Counted from the stretch's first letter, positions 7,668-16,485 are shown. The stretch: 60,203 nucleotides of DNA from Aerococcus sp. HMSC062A02 (GCF_001809535.1 NZ_KV797907.1:1-60203); one strand, 5' to 3'. Made by a program: numbers and translations. Notes: a model not told the origin generated them from the sequence alone.

Positions 7668-10220
7668 TTAATTTTTATTTTTCCCATGTAGGGTTTTCAA
7701 GAAGATTAGGAAGCTGACTAGGCTGCTGATGCCAGCTAAGATAAGGCCTCTCGGGATAAAAATCAACTGGACTAGCTTGGAACCTGCCGGCAGGCCGACT
7801 CCCAAGAAGTAATGGGCTTCCCGGTGGACTGGCGTATAGCGGCCGTCGACAAAGGCATGCCAACCTTTATCGAAGGGAATACTGAGAAAGAGACGGGAGG
7901 CATCGTCTGAGTTTTTCCTTCGCCCTCGGATGGTAGTGGGCGAAAAGGCTTCAATTTCTAGTGCTCGACCTTGAGCAAGTTGGGCCATGGCTGCTGTGCT
8001 TTGCCGGCTAGAGAGATAAAAGTCAGGCTTAGGATCTGCAATTATATCATCGTTGAAGCTAACGGTGATGTCTACGCTGGCCGTTTTCTGGTCATAAGTG
8101 TGGAGGGTATGATTTTTCTTATCTAGGTTGATGTGGCTAAAGGCTTGGTCATGATAAATTTTCAGGCCTTGACCAGACTGACCTTTGAATTGGTAGTTCA
8201 CCATTTGGTCAGGGGTCTTGGTGATTTGGTAGTGGATCTTGCCCGGTTTATGGGAATCAATTTGGGAGTAGTTGACTTGGCCGTTTGCTTCAACAGCGTG
8301 TACATTCTCCAAATGAACAGTCACTTGTCTAGCTGCTAAGGGTTGATAGTAGTCCCTAATTCCAGTGGTATAGGCAAAAAGTTCATTTTGAAAAGCAAAG
8401 GGTTGGCTTTGGTTATGAAAAGTTTTTCGCCAATCGATTTCGTAAGCGAGGGGGAAGGCTTGAGGATTTTTATAGATAAGGACTTGGTCCAGTTCTTCTC
8501 CCTGACCTAGACTGGGCAAGGGGTAGTCGCTGAGTAGGTAACGTAAGCCCATCCACTGATTAGCTGCCAAAGTTGACCCGTAAGCAAAACGGGCCCAATT
8601 GCCATTGTCATGGAAGCCAAGCTTACCCATGAGCTCGATGACCTCGGCTGTCTCATTAGAACTATAGTGGGAAAGGCCGGGATAGTTGAGCAAGAGGGGA
8701 TCGTTGTTAGCATAGTGTCGGTTCTTTTCTAGACGGTAAAAGCCGGTGTCTTGGGACTGAAGCTGCTGAATAGGTTCTTGATAGCGTGAAACGAACTGGC
8801 TAAAATCCTGGGCGTCTTGGTAGGCCATTTTATTGAGTGTGTAATAGCCATTGCTGAAAACCTCATAAGCAACGAGCAGGACCAGCCCGAAACTGAAGAA
8901 TAACTGACCTGGTCGGTAGCGCAGCCAAGCTTGACCTAAGAGAAGGCCTAGCCCTATTCCTAGGCAGATCAGGCTTGTTAAGATATCGCTTGACTCTAGA
9001 TATGCGTAGCTCTGGCGGCTAATAAGAAGCCCAAGTCCAAGAAGGATGGCTAAGCTAGCGACATAGCGTCGCCAAGAAAAGTTGCTCGCTTTAATTTCTT
9101 CAGCTGCCATTAGGACTATAAGACCAGTGAAGAGAAAGCTATAGCGGAAGGGAAACCAGGTGGGCTCATTGAAACCATGCCAGATTAAGTTTAGATTGAA
9201 ATATTTCATGGATAGGTAGAGGCTAAAGAGTAGAAGCCCCCCTCTGGCTTTTTTAGAGCGGGCAATGCTTGGGTTGAATAGCCCAGCTACACTGACTAAA
9301 AGAATGAGGCTAGCTACAAAAACATTGGCCAAGCCAGACTTGGTATCGCCAGCTTGGAAAGCTCCGATAAAGAACTTGCTAGCGAAGTCTAAAAAAGAAA
9401 ACTGACTATGAAAATCGATCAGTTGGCTAGGGTCTAGACCTGCTTTACCTCCTTGAAGGGAGAAAAAACTTGGGATAAGTGTCAGACAGGATAAACCGCC
9501 AGCTAGGAGAGAAGCTGATAAGAAAGCTTTAAAGCGGACCTTGGCTTCCTGCCAGCTTCCGGAGAAAGCAAAATCGCTCAAAAGTCGACAAATAAAATAC
9601 AAGAGAGAAAAAAGGCAGAGCATGGCCCCCATATAATAGTTGTTAAGGATGGCTAGGGCCAAAATCAGAGTATAAAAGTGCCACCTGCCTTGGCTGAACA
9701 AACGGTCTAGCCCATCAATTAATAGAGGGAAAAGGATGCAAGCCTCGAGCCACATAATATTCTGTTGGTAGACGATGAGGTAGCCCGACAGACCGTAAGC
9801 TAATCCCAAGGCAATGGCAGCCCAAGTTTGGAGTTTGCGCTTCGCCATCAGCCAAGTCATCGAGGCGCTAGCTGTCGCCATCTTTAAGCTTGTAATAAGA
9901 GTGATTGCCAGGGGAAAGGCCTTGAGCGGAAAGAGGAGGAAGAGGAGGTTGAATGGACTGAGCAGATAGTAGTTAGTCAGCCCAATCATGTTGCCGGACA
10001 TGGTCTTAGAGAAAGAATAAAGAAAGCTATCCTGCCCCAATAAGGCATTCTTCAAATAGGAAAAATAAGCAATATATTGACCATTCATATCCGTCACCAG
10101 GAGAGATTTATCACCAAAAGGCGTGATACCTAGACGATAGTAAATCGCAAGTTGAATGGTCAAAGCCAAAGTAAAACTTAGGCTGAGAGCTCTATGCTTT
10201 TTGAAAAAAGAAATAATCAT
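7668..10220 (-). CDS. YfhO family membrane protein
   Basis: An 850-residue membrane protein with about 12-13 hydrophobic segments, then a large extracytoplasmic region (~470-800) and a last transmembrane helix near the C terminus. The N-terminal loop FGDKSLLVTDMNGQYIAYFSY is the YfhO family signature, and the end RGLILAGISSLVSFLIFL is typical. Known YfhO proteins work with CsbB and GtcA as the glycosyltransferase that transfers a lipid-linked sugar to lipoteichoic acid outside the cell. Its neighbour is a GT2-GtrA fusion, which fits that three-part system. GGAGG lies 10 bases before the ATG. Confidence 0.88.
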   Translation of the reverse strand: MIISFFKKHRALSLSFTLALTIQLAIYYRLGITPFGDKSLLVTDMNGQYIAYFSYLKNALLGQDSFLYSFSKTMSGNMIGLTNYYLLSPFNLLFLLFPLKAFPLAITLITSLKMATASASMTWLMAKRKLQTWAAIALGLAYGLSGYLIVYQQNIMWLEACILFPLLIDGLDRLFSQGRWHFYTLILALAILNNYYMGAMLCLFSLLYFICRLLSDFAFSGSWQEAKVRFKAFLSASLLAGGLSCLTLIPSFFSLQGGKAGLDPSQLIDFHSQFSFLDFASKFFIGAFQAGDTKSGLANVFVASLILLVSVAGLFNPSIARSKKARGGLLLFSLYLSMKYFNLNLIWHGFNEPTWFPFRYSFLFTGLIVLMAAEEIKASNFSWRRYVASLAILLGLGLLISRQSYAYLESSDILTSLICLGIGLGLLLGQAWLRYRPGQLFFSFGLVLLVAYEVFSNGYYTLNKMAYQDAQDFSQFVSRYQEPIQQLQSQDTGFYRLEKNRHYANNDPLLLNYPGLSHYSSNETAEVIELMGKLGFHDNGNWARFAYGSTLAANQWMGLRYLLSDYPLPSLGQGEELDQVLIYKNPQAFPLAYEIDWRKTFHNQSQPFAFQNELFAYTTGIRDYYQPLAARQVTVHLENVHAVEANGQVNYSQIDSHKPGKIHYQITKTPDQMVNYQFKGQSGQGLKIYHDQAFSHINLDKKNHTLHTYDQKTASVDITVSFNDDIIADPKPDFYLSSRQSTAAMAQLAQGRALEIEAFSPTTIRGRRKNSDDASRLFLSIPFDKGWHAFVDGRYTPVHREAHYFLGVGLPAGSKLVQLIFIPRGLILAGISSLVSFLIFLKTLHGKNKN

Positions 10221-10358
10221 GAAAATTCTGCCTCCAACTTAGTCTATAAGCTTAAGTATAGCAAAATTTCCTTTAAGACTTTGCTAAATGTCATAAGAGA
10301 TCAGCAAGGATATGCTAAAATAACTTTATTGTAAAAGTTTGAGAAAAGAGGATCTAAC

Positions 10359-10742
10359 GTGCAAAAAATTATCCAACAAATCATTCGCTTTGGCTTGATC
10401 GGTGTCCTTGCCACAGTGATCGACTTCGCCCTATTAACGGGCCTTACTGAATGGGGCCATGTCCACTACTTGCTGTCAGCGGGGATTGCCTTTGTTGTCG
10501 CTACGATTTTTAATTATCTTGCCAGCATGCGCTATGTTTTTGTGAGTCGTTTTTCTAAGGAAGAGCGGGTCCAGGAATTGCTCTTGTTTGTCAGTCTGTC
10601 AGTGGTAGGCCTGATCCTCAACCAGTTCTTTATGTGGGCCTTCGTTGAAAAACTCGGCATCTTTTACCTCCTAGCCAAAGTCCTAGCTACCTTCCTTGTG
10701 ATGGCGTGGAACTTTATCTCAAGAAAATTATGGATTGAATAA
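10359..10742 (+). CDS. GtrA family membrane protein
   Basis: A 127-residue GtrA-like protein with four transmembrane helices (FGLIGVLATVIDFALLTG, then FNYLASMRYVF, and two C-terminal helices ending NFISRKLWIE). GtrA proteins are thought to flip undecaprenyl-phosphate sugars. GTG start behind AAGAGGAT. It is divergent from the YfhO gene and is a second GtrA next to the one fused to GT2, so the cluster may handle two sugars, or one copy may be redundant. The first CRISPR repeat begins 126 bases downstream. Confidence 0.85.
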   Translation: MQKIIQQIIRFGLIGVLATVIDFALLTGLTEWGHVHYLLSAGIAFVVATIFNYLASMRYVFVSRFSKEERVQELLLFVSLSVVGLILNQFFMWAFVEKLGIFYLLAKVLATFLVMAWNFISRKLWIE

Positions 10743-10867
10743 GGCATGAGGTTATCACTGGTTAAAGTGACTAAGATGGCTTATAGTAACTATGGGGGAT
10801 TTTTTAAAGTGAACGAAAATGGCCGAGGGATCAAAAAAGAAGCCTGATTTGATGGGCTTTCTTTAGT
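10743..10867 (+). other. Probable CRISPR leader region
   Basis: An AT-rich, non-coding 125-base stretch in front of the first perfect repeat. The array decays at its other end, which places the leader here. It includes a terminator-like hairpin near 10838-10863 (AAAGAAGCC against GGGCTTTCTTT, one mismatch), which could end the GtrA transcript. I cannot identify an array promoter with confidence. Confidence 0.55.
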
Positions 10868-12116
10868 CTTCTTCCCGCACATGCGGGGGTGATCCTATCA
10901 AAATTGAAAAGGAAGTCGCAAAAGAGCACTTCTTCCCGCACATGCGGGGGTGATCCTGGCCCAACTATTAGCTAATTGTTGTTGTAACACTTCTTCCCGC
11001 ACATGCGGGGGTGATCCTGATAAAGACAGATTATAAGCCAGAAGCAGGAGACTTCTTCCCGCACATGCGGGGGTGATCCTGGTTTTGACTAGCGGCTTAA
11101 TGGCTTCCTCATCTTCTTCCCGCACATGCGGGGGTGATCCCTTTAGGGACGTTTGGACAACCAACAAACCTTACTTCTTCCCGCACATGCGGGGGTGATC
11201 CCAGGAACGAACCGTGACAGTAGCCGAAATGCAACTTCTTCCCGCACATGCGGGGGTGATCCTTCCTCAATTTCTGTTAAAATTTCAACGCTTGTCTTCT
11301 TCCCGCACATGCGGGGGTGATCCCAGACTATAGCTCAGTGGGAAGCATACAGGGTGCTTCTTCCCGCACATGCGGGGGTGATCCTTAGCTTGTAGCGGCG
11401 TTTTAGCGCCTTCTCATCTTCTTCCCGCACATGCGGGGGTGATCCTTAAAGATTTTAGGAGTCACATCGTTATGACCACTTCTTCCCGCACATGCGGGGG
11501 TGATCCTGAAGTCCTCATCGATGGTGTGGTTTACGTCAACTTCTTCCCGCACATGCGGGGGTGATCCTCCACCGTGACAAAAGATGGGACATACAATTCC
11601 CTTCTTCCCGCACATGCGGGGGTGATCCTGAATAATTTTTTAACCCTGGTGGTGCTTTTGGCTTCTTCCCGCACATGCGGGGGTGATCCTCAGATGACAC
11701 CTAGTGAGTCGACCTATGCGGCCTTCTTCCCGCACATGCGGGGGTGATCCCTGCTTATCTCTACCACCTTAAAACCTGCGAGCCTTCTTCCCGCACATGC
11801 GGGGGTGATCCTCTCATCGATATTGCAACCATCCACGACGAGGACTTCTTCCCGCACATGCGGGGGTGATCCCATCACGGTTGATGTCCCACTCGCCGGT
11901 CCCCTCTTCTTCCCGCACATGCGGGGGTGATCCCATACGTTCACGCTGAATCTTCTTCCACTGCATCTTCTTCCCGCACATGCGGGGGTGATCCTGGAAC
12001 AAAAATTACCTGAATTAAAAGGAACCCCTTCTTCCCGCACATGCGGGGGTGATCCTGGACAGTGAAGGCCTAACGATAACGAATACCTCTTCTTTCCGCA
12101 TACGCGGTACACGCAA
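10868..12116 (+). CRISPR. Type I-E-like CRISPR array, 20 intact repeats and 1 degenerate, 20 spacers
   Basis: The 28-base repeat starts CTTCTTCCCGCAC, contains the palindromic CCCGCACATGCGGG core and ends GGGGGTGATCC, which resembles known I-E repeats of streptococci and lactobacilli. Intact copies start at 10868, 10929, 10990, 11052, 11113, 11174, 11235, 11296, 11357, 11418, 11479, 11540, 11601, 11662, 11723, 11784, 11845, 11906, 11967 and 12028. All 20 look identical. Spacers are 33 bases except the third (34). The 21st copy (12089-12116) keeps CTTCTT and GCGG but loses the 3' third, marking the trailer. All 20 spacers differ and all begin with T or C. No cas gene lies in the window, so expression and interference would depend on Cas proteins encoded elsewhere. 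Confidence 0.97.
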
Positions 12117-12141
12117 ACTTAAAGCAAGACAAAAAGAAAAA

Positions 12142-12170
12142 GCCAGAAAGAATATTTCTTCCTGGCTTAT
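12142..12170 (-). terminator. Terminator after small coiled-coil membrane protein
   Basis: On the minus strand, AAGCCAGGAAGAA pairs with TTCTTTCTGGCTT with one mismatch and is followed by TTTCTTTTT. It closes the leftward gene just short of the CRISPR trailer. Confidence 0.8.
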
Positions 12171-12191
12171 GTTCATTATAGGCTAGATTAT

Positions 12192-12524
12192 TTAAGGTGC
12201 CTTGCTTTCTAGATCAGAAATTCGTTGTTCGAGCGATGAGATTTCTTCATGCATACTTGAGATTTCCTCGGTCATTTCATCGATGGTATTAGGGGGAATT
12301 TCTTCTTGGCGTGGATTGTTTTCGATAACGAGCCAAGCAATAAAGAAGATGGCAGTCACTGCAAGAATGACATAGATCCAATTGAGTTTGGGTGAGCCGT
12401 GGTCTAATTGCTCGAGGGCTTCATCGACGGTCAGGTTCTCCAAACGTTTCCGTTCACGTTCACTGAGATTTTCCAAATCCTTTAAGCGATAATATAATTT
12501 TTGGCGTTTCGCTTTTTTAGTCAT
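12192..12524 (-). CDS. Small single-pass membrane protein with C-terminal coiled coil
   Basis: A 110-residue protein I do not recognise. Residues 1-45 are highly charged (KKAKRQKLYYRLKDLENLSERERKRLENL), residues ~47-67 form one transmembrane helix (WIYVILAVTAIFFIAWLVI), and ~80-108 is a predicted coiled coil (EISSMHEEISSLEQRISDL). Good ribosome binding site (AAAAGGATGG) ahead of ATG. It has its own terminator and lies between the CRISPR trailer and the peptidase. No Cas-like feature is present and I propose no function. Confidence 0.75.
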   Translation of the reverse strand: MTKKAKRQKLYYRLKDLENLSERERKRLENLTVDEALEQLDHGSPKLNWIYVILAVTAIFFIAWLVIENNPRQEEIPPNTIDEMTEEISSMHEEISSLEQRISDLESKAP

Positions 12525-12552
12525 TTTTGTCCATCCTTTTTACTAGCCTTGA

Positions 12553-13800
12553 TTATACTGAGAAGGCCCATTCACCTTGCTTAAAGATAGGGACTTCTTC
12601 GCCGTTTGCGCGGATGCCGTAAATATCCATAGCTTCGGAACCAATCATGAAGTCGACATGGACATTTGAGACATTTAAGCCAATAGCTTGAAGTTCTTCA
12701 TCCGACATTCCTTCCGTATTTTTAACCGTGGTGGGGTAGGCTGCACCGATAGCTAAGTGGTTGGAAGCATTCTCATCAAATAAGGTGTTATAGAAGGTGA
12801 GATTGCTTAAGGAGATTGGGGACCGGTGAGGAACGAGGGCGACTTCGCCCAGACCACGCGCTCCATCGTTATTTTCAATCAGATCTTCGAGGATCTTTTG
12901 TCCTTGGTCAGCCGTAATTTGGCTAATTTGCCCATCTTCAAAATGGACTTCAATGCCTTTAATGGTAGTGTTGGCATAGGACAAGGGCTTGGTTGAACGC
13001 ACATAGCCAGACATCCGACGCGTATCTGGGGCGGTAAAGATTTCTTCTGTCGGCATATTGGCGATAAAAGGTTTACCATCTTGACTGAGGCTTTCTGCAG
13101 AGGTCCAGATGTGGTTCTTAGGTAAACCCAGATAGAGGTCTGTCCCCGGAGCTAGGTAGTGGAGGCCGTCGAATTGTTGGTCGTTCATATAAGCCGCGCG
13201 TTTTTCTAAATTATCTTTGTGTTGGTCCCAAGCGGCTACGGGGTCGTCTTCATAGACCCGGCAAGCTTTAAAAATTTCGTGCCAGAGAGCGTCGACGCAA
13301 CTTTCAGGATCATCCGCTAATTCGGGAAAGACATGGCGGGCCCAGCCGTAAGAAGCGGCTGCAGCAACTCCCCATTTGATGGCATTTTTCATGGTAGCTT
13401 CCCTGCGCGCTTTGAAGGCTAGGCTATTGGCTTTTTGAACTCGGTGAATTTTTTCATCAGGGATATCGTCTAGCAAGTTAGGGTCGCTGGAGATGACGGA
13501 TAGGCGGCTAATTTTCTTATTTTCAATCAAGTCTTTATCGCGAGCGATGGTGTACTCTTCGATAGTGGTTAGATTTTCGCTGGCCACATATTGGTAGTCC
13601 ATTTTTTTTATCGAGTCATCTTGCCAAGTGAAGTAAACGCGCTTGGCTCCTGCTTCATAGGCATGTTTGGCAAGTAGACGGGCCAGGGGAGCTTGGTCGA
13701 TGTCAATATAAATCATGACATTCTCCTGACTTTCTACTTGAATACTTTTTTGGATAAGGAGTTGGGCATATTTATCGAGTAGTTCATTGAAATTCTCCAT
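12553..13800 (-). CDS. Aminopeptidase, M29 family (AmpS/PepS-like)
   Basis: A 415-residue metallo-aminopeptidase that trims N-terminal residues from peptides in the cytoplasm. M29 hallmarks are the N-terminal LLDKYAQLLIQKSIQVESQENV, the central NMPTEEIFTAPD block with a conserved Glu, and the C-terminal HLAIGAAYP and NVHVDFMIGS stretches that supply His and Asp metal ligands. Length is typical. AAGGAGG lies before the ATG. The flavodoxin gene ends 12 bases upstream, so the two are probably co-transcribed; there is no obvious functional tie. Confidence 0.92.
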   Translation of the reverse strand: MENFNELLDKYAQLLIQKSIQVESQENVMIYIDIDQAPLARLLAKHAYEAGAKRVYFTWQDDSIKKMDYQYVASENLTTIEEYTIARDKDLIENKKISRLSVISSDPNLLDDIPDEKIHRVQKANSLAFKARREATMKNAIKWGVAAAASYGWARHVFPELADDPESCVDALWHEIFKACRVYEDDPVAAWDQHKDNLEKRAAYMNDQQFDGLHYLAPGTDLYLGLPKNHIWTSAESLSQDGKPFIANMPTEEIFTAPDTRRMSGYVRSTKPLSYANTTIKGIEVHFEDGQISQITADQGQKILEDLIENNDGARGLGEVALVPHRSPISLSNLTFYNTLFDENASNHLAIGAAYPTTVKNTEGMSDEELQAIGLNVSNVHVDFMIGSEAMDIYGIRANGEEVPIFKQGEWAFSV

Positions 13801-13812
13801 AAGGGCCTCCTT

Positions 13813-14271
13813 TTAAGCGTTCATAGATTGGTAGCATTCAAGGCATTCCGAAGCAAGTTTTTCGATAGCTTGGATGTCGTCTTCTTCTGGGTTTAAGTCA
13901 ACTTTGACGGATTCACCTCCGCGTGTCGCTCCGGTTTCTGCCAAGCGTTCGTCGAAGTCAATAACAGACTGGCAGAATTTTTCATAGAAAAGGTCGCCTG
14001 AACCCAAGGCAGCATAGACCTTACCTGTCAAGTCAACCTCTTCTAGGTCTTCATAGAGGTCGACGATTTCATCGGGCAGGTCACCGTCTGTGCCGTAGGT
14101 GTAGGTGGCAACCACGCAAATATCTGCGTCTAAGAAGTCTTCGCCGTAAGCATCGGTGCATTCGACCATTTCACAGTCAACACCTAGGTCTTCAAAGGCG
14201 GCAGTCATCACGTCGGCAATTTCTTCTGTGTTACCAGTTAAACTGGCATAAATTATTAAGGCTTTAGGCAT
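13813..14271 (-). CDS. Flavodoxin
   Basis: A 152-residue FMN-binding electron carrier. The phosphate-binding loop is YASLTGNTEEIAD near the N terminus, with ATYTYGTDGDLPDE and ALGSGDLFYEKFC as the isoalloxazine-contact loops. Strongly acidic, as usual for flavodoxins. I chose the ATG at 14271, since GGAGG ends 7 bases before it; the upstream in-frame codons contain that site and are not translated. First gene of a two-gene transcript with the M29 peptidase. Confidence 0.92.
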   Translation of the reverse strand: MPKALIIYASLTGNTEEIADVMTAAFEDLGVDCEMVECTDAYGEDFLDADICVVATYTYGTDGDLPDEIVDLYEDLEEVDLTGKVYAALGSGDLFYEKFCQSVIDFDERLAETGATRGGESVKVDLNPEEDDIQAIEKLASECLECYQSMNA

Positions 14272-14376
14272 AACATTTCCTCCATTATTCAATTAAAGCT
14301 TTCTCTCTAAAAGTATAGCAAATTATCTCTCTAGCTGCGACTTCCAATGACTCAACAAGGAAGTATAAATAAGAGA

Positions 14377-14409
14377 GGCCGAATGGTCACAAGAGTGAAG
14401 CATTCGGCC
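14377..14409 (-). terminator. Possible terminator after GntR-family regulator
   Basis: GGCCGAATG and CATTCGGCC form a 9-bp inverted repeat 20 bases past the regulator's stop codon. On the minus strand it is followed only by TCTCTTATTTAT, so the T run is weak. Confidence 0.45.
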
Positions 14410-14428
14410 AAGCAAGGGCTAGTTTGAA

Positions 14429-15133
14429 TTAACGTAAGGCGTAGATGCTGTGGCTTTCAAAGTCGTCTTGGATATCTTCTGGTAACCAGTTCAACGTACT
14501 GCGGACAAGCATTTCTGCAATCACGCGGGTATCGTCAAAACGGTTGTGGGTCATTAAGTAAGAGATATTCTCGACATACATTAGAATCCAAATTTGTGTG
14601 GAGAAGAAATCATTCTCCTCATTGCCCATACTATCATTGACCGCAGCAATTAAAGCGCGACAGGCTTCAACGCATTCTTCCTCTAAGAAGTCGTGGTCTC
14701 CGAGTGAGGTTAAGGTTCTAAGGATTTCTAGTAAACCATTGTAAAAATTTTCACGGTTGTGGTCGTTGAAGGCTTGCTTTAATCCTTTTAGTAATTGGTC
14801 ACATTCTTCTTTGATTACAGCCCCATCTGTTTGGTTCTTTACCATGCGGTCGAGCAGGCGGAACCAGAGAATGAGCGCATAACGCCCTCTTAAGGCAATA
14901 ATGCTTTCGTCATTTGGCGCTTCTTTAACAAAGTAGCCTCGGTAAGGCCGCGTTTCAACAATTCCTTCTTCTTCAAGTACGCTCAAAGCAGCCCGTATTG
15001 GACTCCGACTCATACTCAAACGATCTGAAATATCAGCTTCAACGATATGGTGGCCAGTTTTCCAATTATCGCGTAGGATCTGGTCCTTAATATACAAATA
15101 GGCTACTTGCTCAAATTTTTGTGTTTTACCCAT
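14429..15133 (-). CDS. GntR family transcriptional regulator (FCD-type)
   Basis: A 234-residue DNA-binding regulator. Residues ~8-75 form a GntR winged helix (YLYIKDQILRDNW, then DISDRLSMSRSPIRAALSVL, with the wing TRPYRGYFV). Residues ~85-230 are all-helical and fit an FCD-like effector domain, but the metal-binding His set is not obvious. Divergent from the methionine aminopeptidase gene, with a 306-base gap between the two starts that holds both promoters. The ligand is unknown. GGGTGATTC-type site before ATG. Confidence 0.85.
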   Translation of the reverse strand: MGKTQKFEQVAYLYIKDQILRDNWKTGHHIVEADISDRLSMSRSPIRAALSVLEEEGIVETRPYRGYFVKEAPNDESIIALRGRYALILWFRLLDRMVKNQTDGAVIKEECDQLLKGLKQAFNDHNRENFYNGLLEILRTLTSLGDHDFLEEECVEACRALIAAVNDSMGNEENDFFSTQIWILMYVENISYLMTHNRFDDTRVIAEMLVRSTLNWLPEDIQDDFESHSIYALR

Positions 15134-15439
15134 AATGAATCACCCTTTGCCTTTTTTGTTCTTATTTTATTTAAGAATTATATATCCCATTCAATTTTAT
15201 TTTGCGTGAATATCGTATAAAAGTCAATTATTATGTTTTTTAAAGCCATTAATTATGCGAAAATATTGACTCTAAAGCTTTGCATAAGTACCATATTGTT
15301 TTTTATGCCGTTCGATACTATAGGGTTATGGAAAAGCGGTTTAGGCTATCCAAAAATATTGCATCCAGGTCCTGTTAAAGTTAATATTTTCATGTATACT
15401 AGGAACAGTAGTAGAATGAAGAAAGGAAGTCAAATTTTT
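15134..15439. other. Divergent promoter region between GntR regulator and map
   Basis: An AT-rich 306-base gap. On the plus strand, TATACT (15395-15400) lies 45 bases ahead of the map start, and TTGACT (15266-15271) with TACCAT (15289-15294) at 17 bases is a weaker option. On the minus strand, TATAAT (15182-15177) precedes the regulator gene. An open frame runs through part of it into map, but it lacks a ribosome binding site and has no resemblance to any protein. Confidence 0.4.
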
Positions 15440-16261
15440 ATGATTACTTTGAAATCCGAACGTGAAATTGAAGCAATGGATCGTGCTGGGTCGATCATTG
15501 CCATGATTTTTGAAGAATTAAGAGATGTCGTGAAGCCTGGTATTACGACAGGAGAAATTGACCAGTATGTGGAACGTCGTATTCGCGAGGAAGGGGCCAT
15601 CCCAGAAGAGGTTGGTTTTGAAGGCTATCCTTATGCGACCTGTACATCAACTAATGATGAAATTTGTCACGGCTTCCCTGACCGTAAGCGGGTGTTGAAG
15701 GCAGGGGACATTTGCTCAGTGGATACGGTTTTATCCATCGATGGTTTCTTTACCGATTCTTGTACCACCTTTGCGGTCGGCGAAATTGATCCTGAAACCC
15801 AACGTCTACTCGATGTAACCAAGAAGGCTATGTACCTAGGTATCGAACAGTGTGTGGCTGGAAATCGTATTGGTGATATTGGAGCGGCCATTCAAGAATA
15901 TGTTGAAGCAGAAGGTTTCTCCGTAGTGCGTGAATTTGTGGGACATGGTATCCAGCCTACTATGCATGAAGAACCAGCCGTTCCTCACTATGGGACAGCT
16001 GGTCGTGGTCTCCGCCTGAAAAACGGAATGACCCTCACCGTAGAACCCATGGTCAATGTAGGCGCTTGGAAGTCAAAAATGGATGATAATGGTTGGACGG
16101 CTCGAACCATTGATGGAAGCCTCTCTGCCCAATATGAACATACCTTGGCGATTACACCAGATGGGCCTAAAATCCTTACCATGCAGTCACCTGTCCCAGG
16201 CGAGGATGCTTTAGGTCTTGACCAATTGAAGATTAATTATAATTATCCACAATCAAATTAA
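15440..16261 (+). CDS. map: Type I methionine aminopeptidase
   Basis: A 273-residue enzyme that removes the initiator Met from new proteins. The two metal-binding Asp sit in CSVDTVLSIDGFFTDS, the His in VGHGIQPTMHEEP, and Glu ligands in TVEPMV and QYEHT. The start is set at 15440, where MITLKSEREI matches family starts behind GAAAGGAAG; the longer upstream frame is not supported. A C-terminal tail of ~20 residues (EDALGLDQLKINYNYPQSN) goes beyond the compact E. coli enzyme. Single-gene transcript closed by a strong terminator. Confidence 0.95.
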   Translation: MITLKSEREIEAMDRAGSIIAMIFEELRDVVKPGITTGEIDQYVERRIREEGAIPEEVGFEGYPYATCTSTNDEICHGFPDRKRVLKAGDICSVDTVLSIDGFFTDSCTTFAVGEIDPETQRLLDVTKKAMYLGIEQCVAGNRIGDIGAAIQEYVEAEGFSVVREFVGHGIQPTMHEEPAVPHYGTAGRGLRLKNGMTLTVEPMVNVGAWKSKMDDNGWTARTIDGSLSAQYEHTLAITPDGPKILTMQSPVPGEDALGLDQLKINYNYPQSN

Positions 16262-16270
16262 AAAATAAGA

Positions 16271-16320
16271 AAGGTGCGGCAAAAAGTGTTCAGTGCTGAC
16301 TGACTTTTGTCGCACTTTTT
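16271..16320 (+). terminator. Terminator after map
   Basis: AAGGTGCGGCAAAAAGT and ACTTTTGTCGCACTTTTT pair with one mismatch around a ~15-base loop and end in a T run. Confidence 0.9.
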
Positions 16321-16476
16321 ACTTGGGTTCAGACTGTCAGAAATAGCCCTCTTTACAAAGATTCGTCGAAGATGTCTAGTCTTCTCAGGGCTTTTACTCC
16401 AGAGGCTTATTTCTCCCGCATCCTCTCACTCCCTTCTTTAAGAAATGCTAAAGTTTAGCTTGTGATTGCTTGGCTA

Positions 16477-16485
16477 TGGTATAAT
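16477..16485 (+). promoter_or_regulatory. Extended -10 promoter of the LCP gene
   Basis: TGGTATAAT is an extended -10 (TGnTATAAT) 49 bases before the ATG. The -35 region is weak. The stretch from the map terminator to this site (16321-16470) shows no frame or structure I can name. Confidence 0.6.

Noticed and set aside
10898-12112. Several open frames of 62-132 codons on the minus strand full of repeated ITPACAGR and GSPPHVREE words
   Set aside because: They are read through the CRISPR repeats; the peptide repeats are just the DNA repeat in different frames.
10743-12191. A hidden cas gene beside the array
   Set aside because: No frame on either strand shows Cas motifs; the flanking genes are a GtrA protein and a small coiled-coil membrane protein.
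15233-15439. N-terminal extension of methionine aminopeptidase
   Set aside because: The upstream part lacks a ribosome binding site, looks like AT-rich promoter sequence, and the family starts at MITLKSE.
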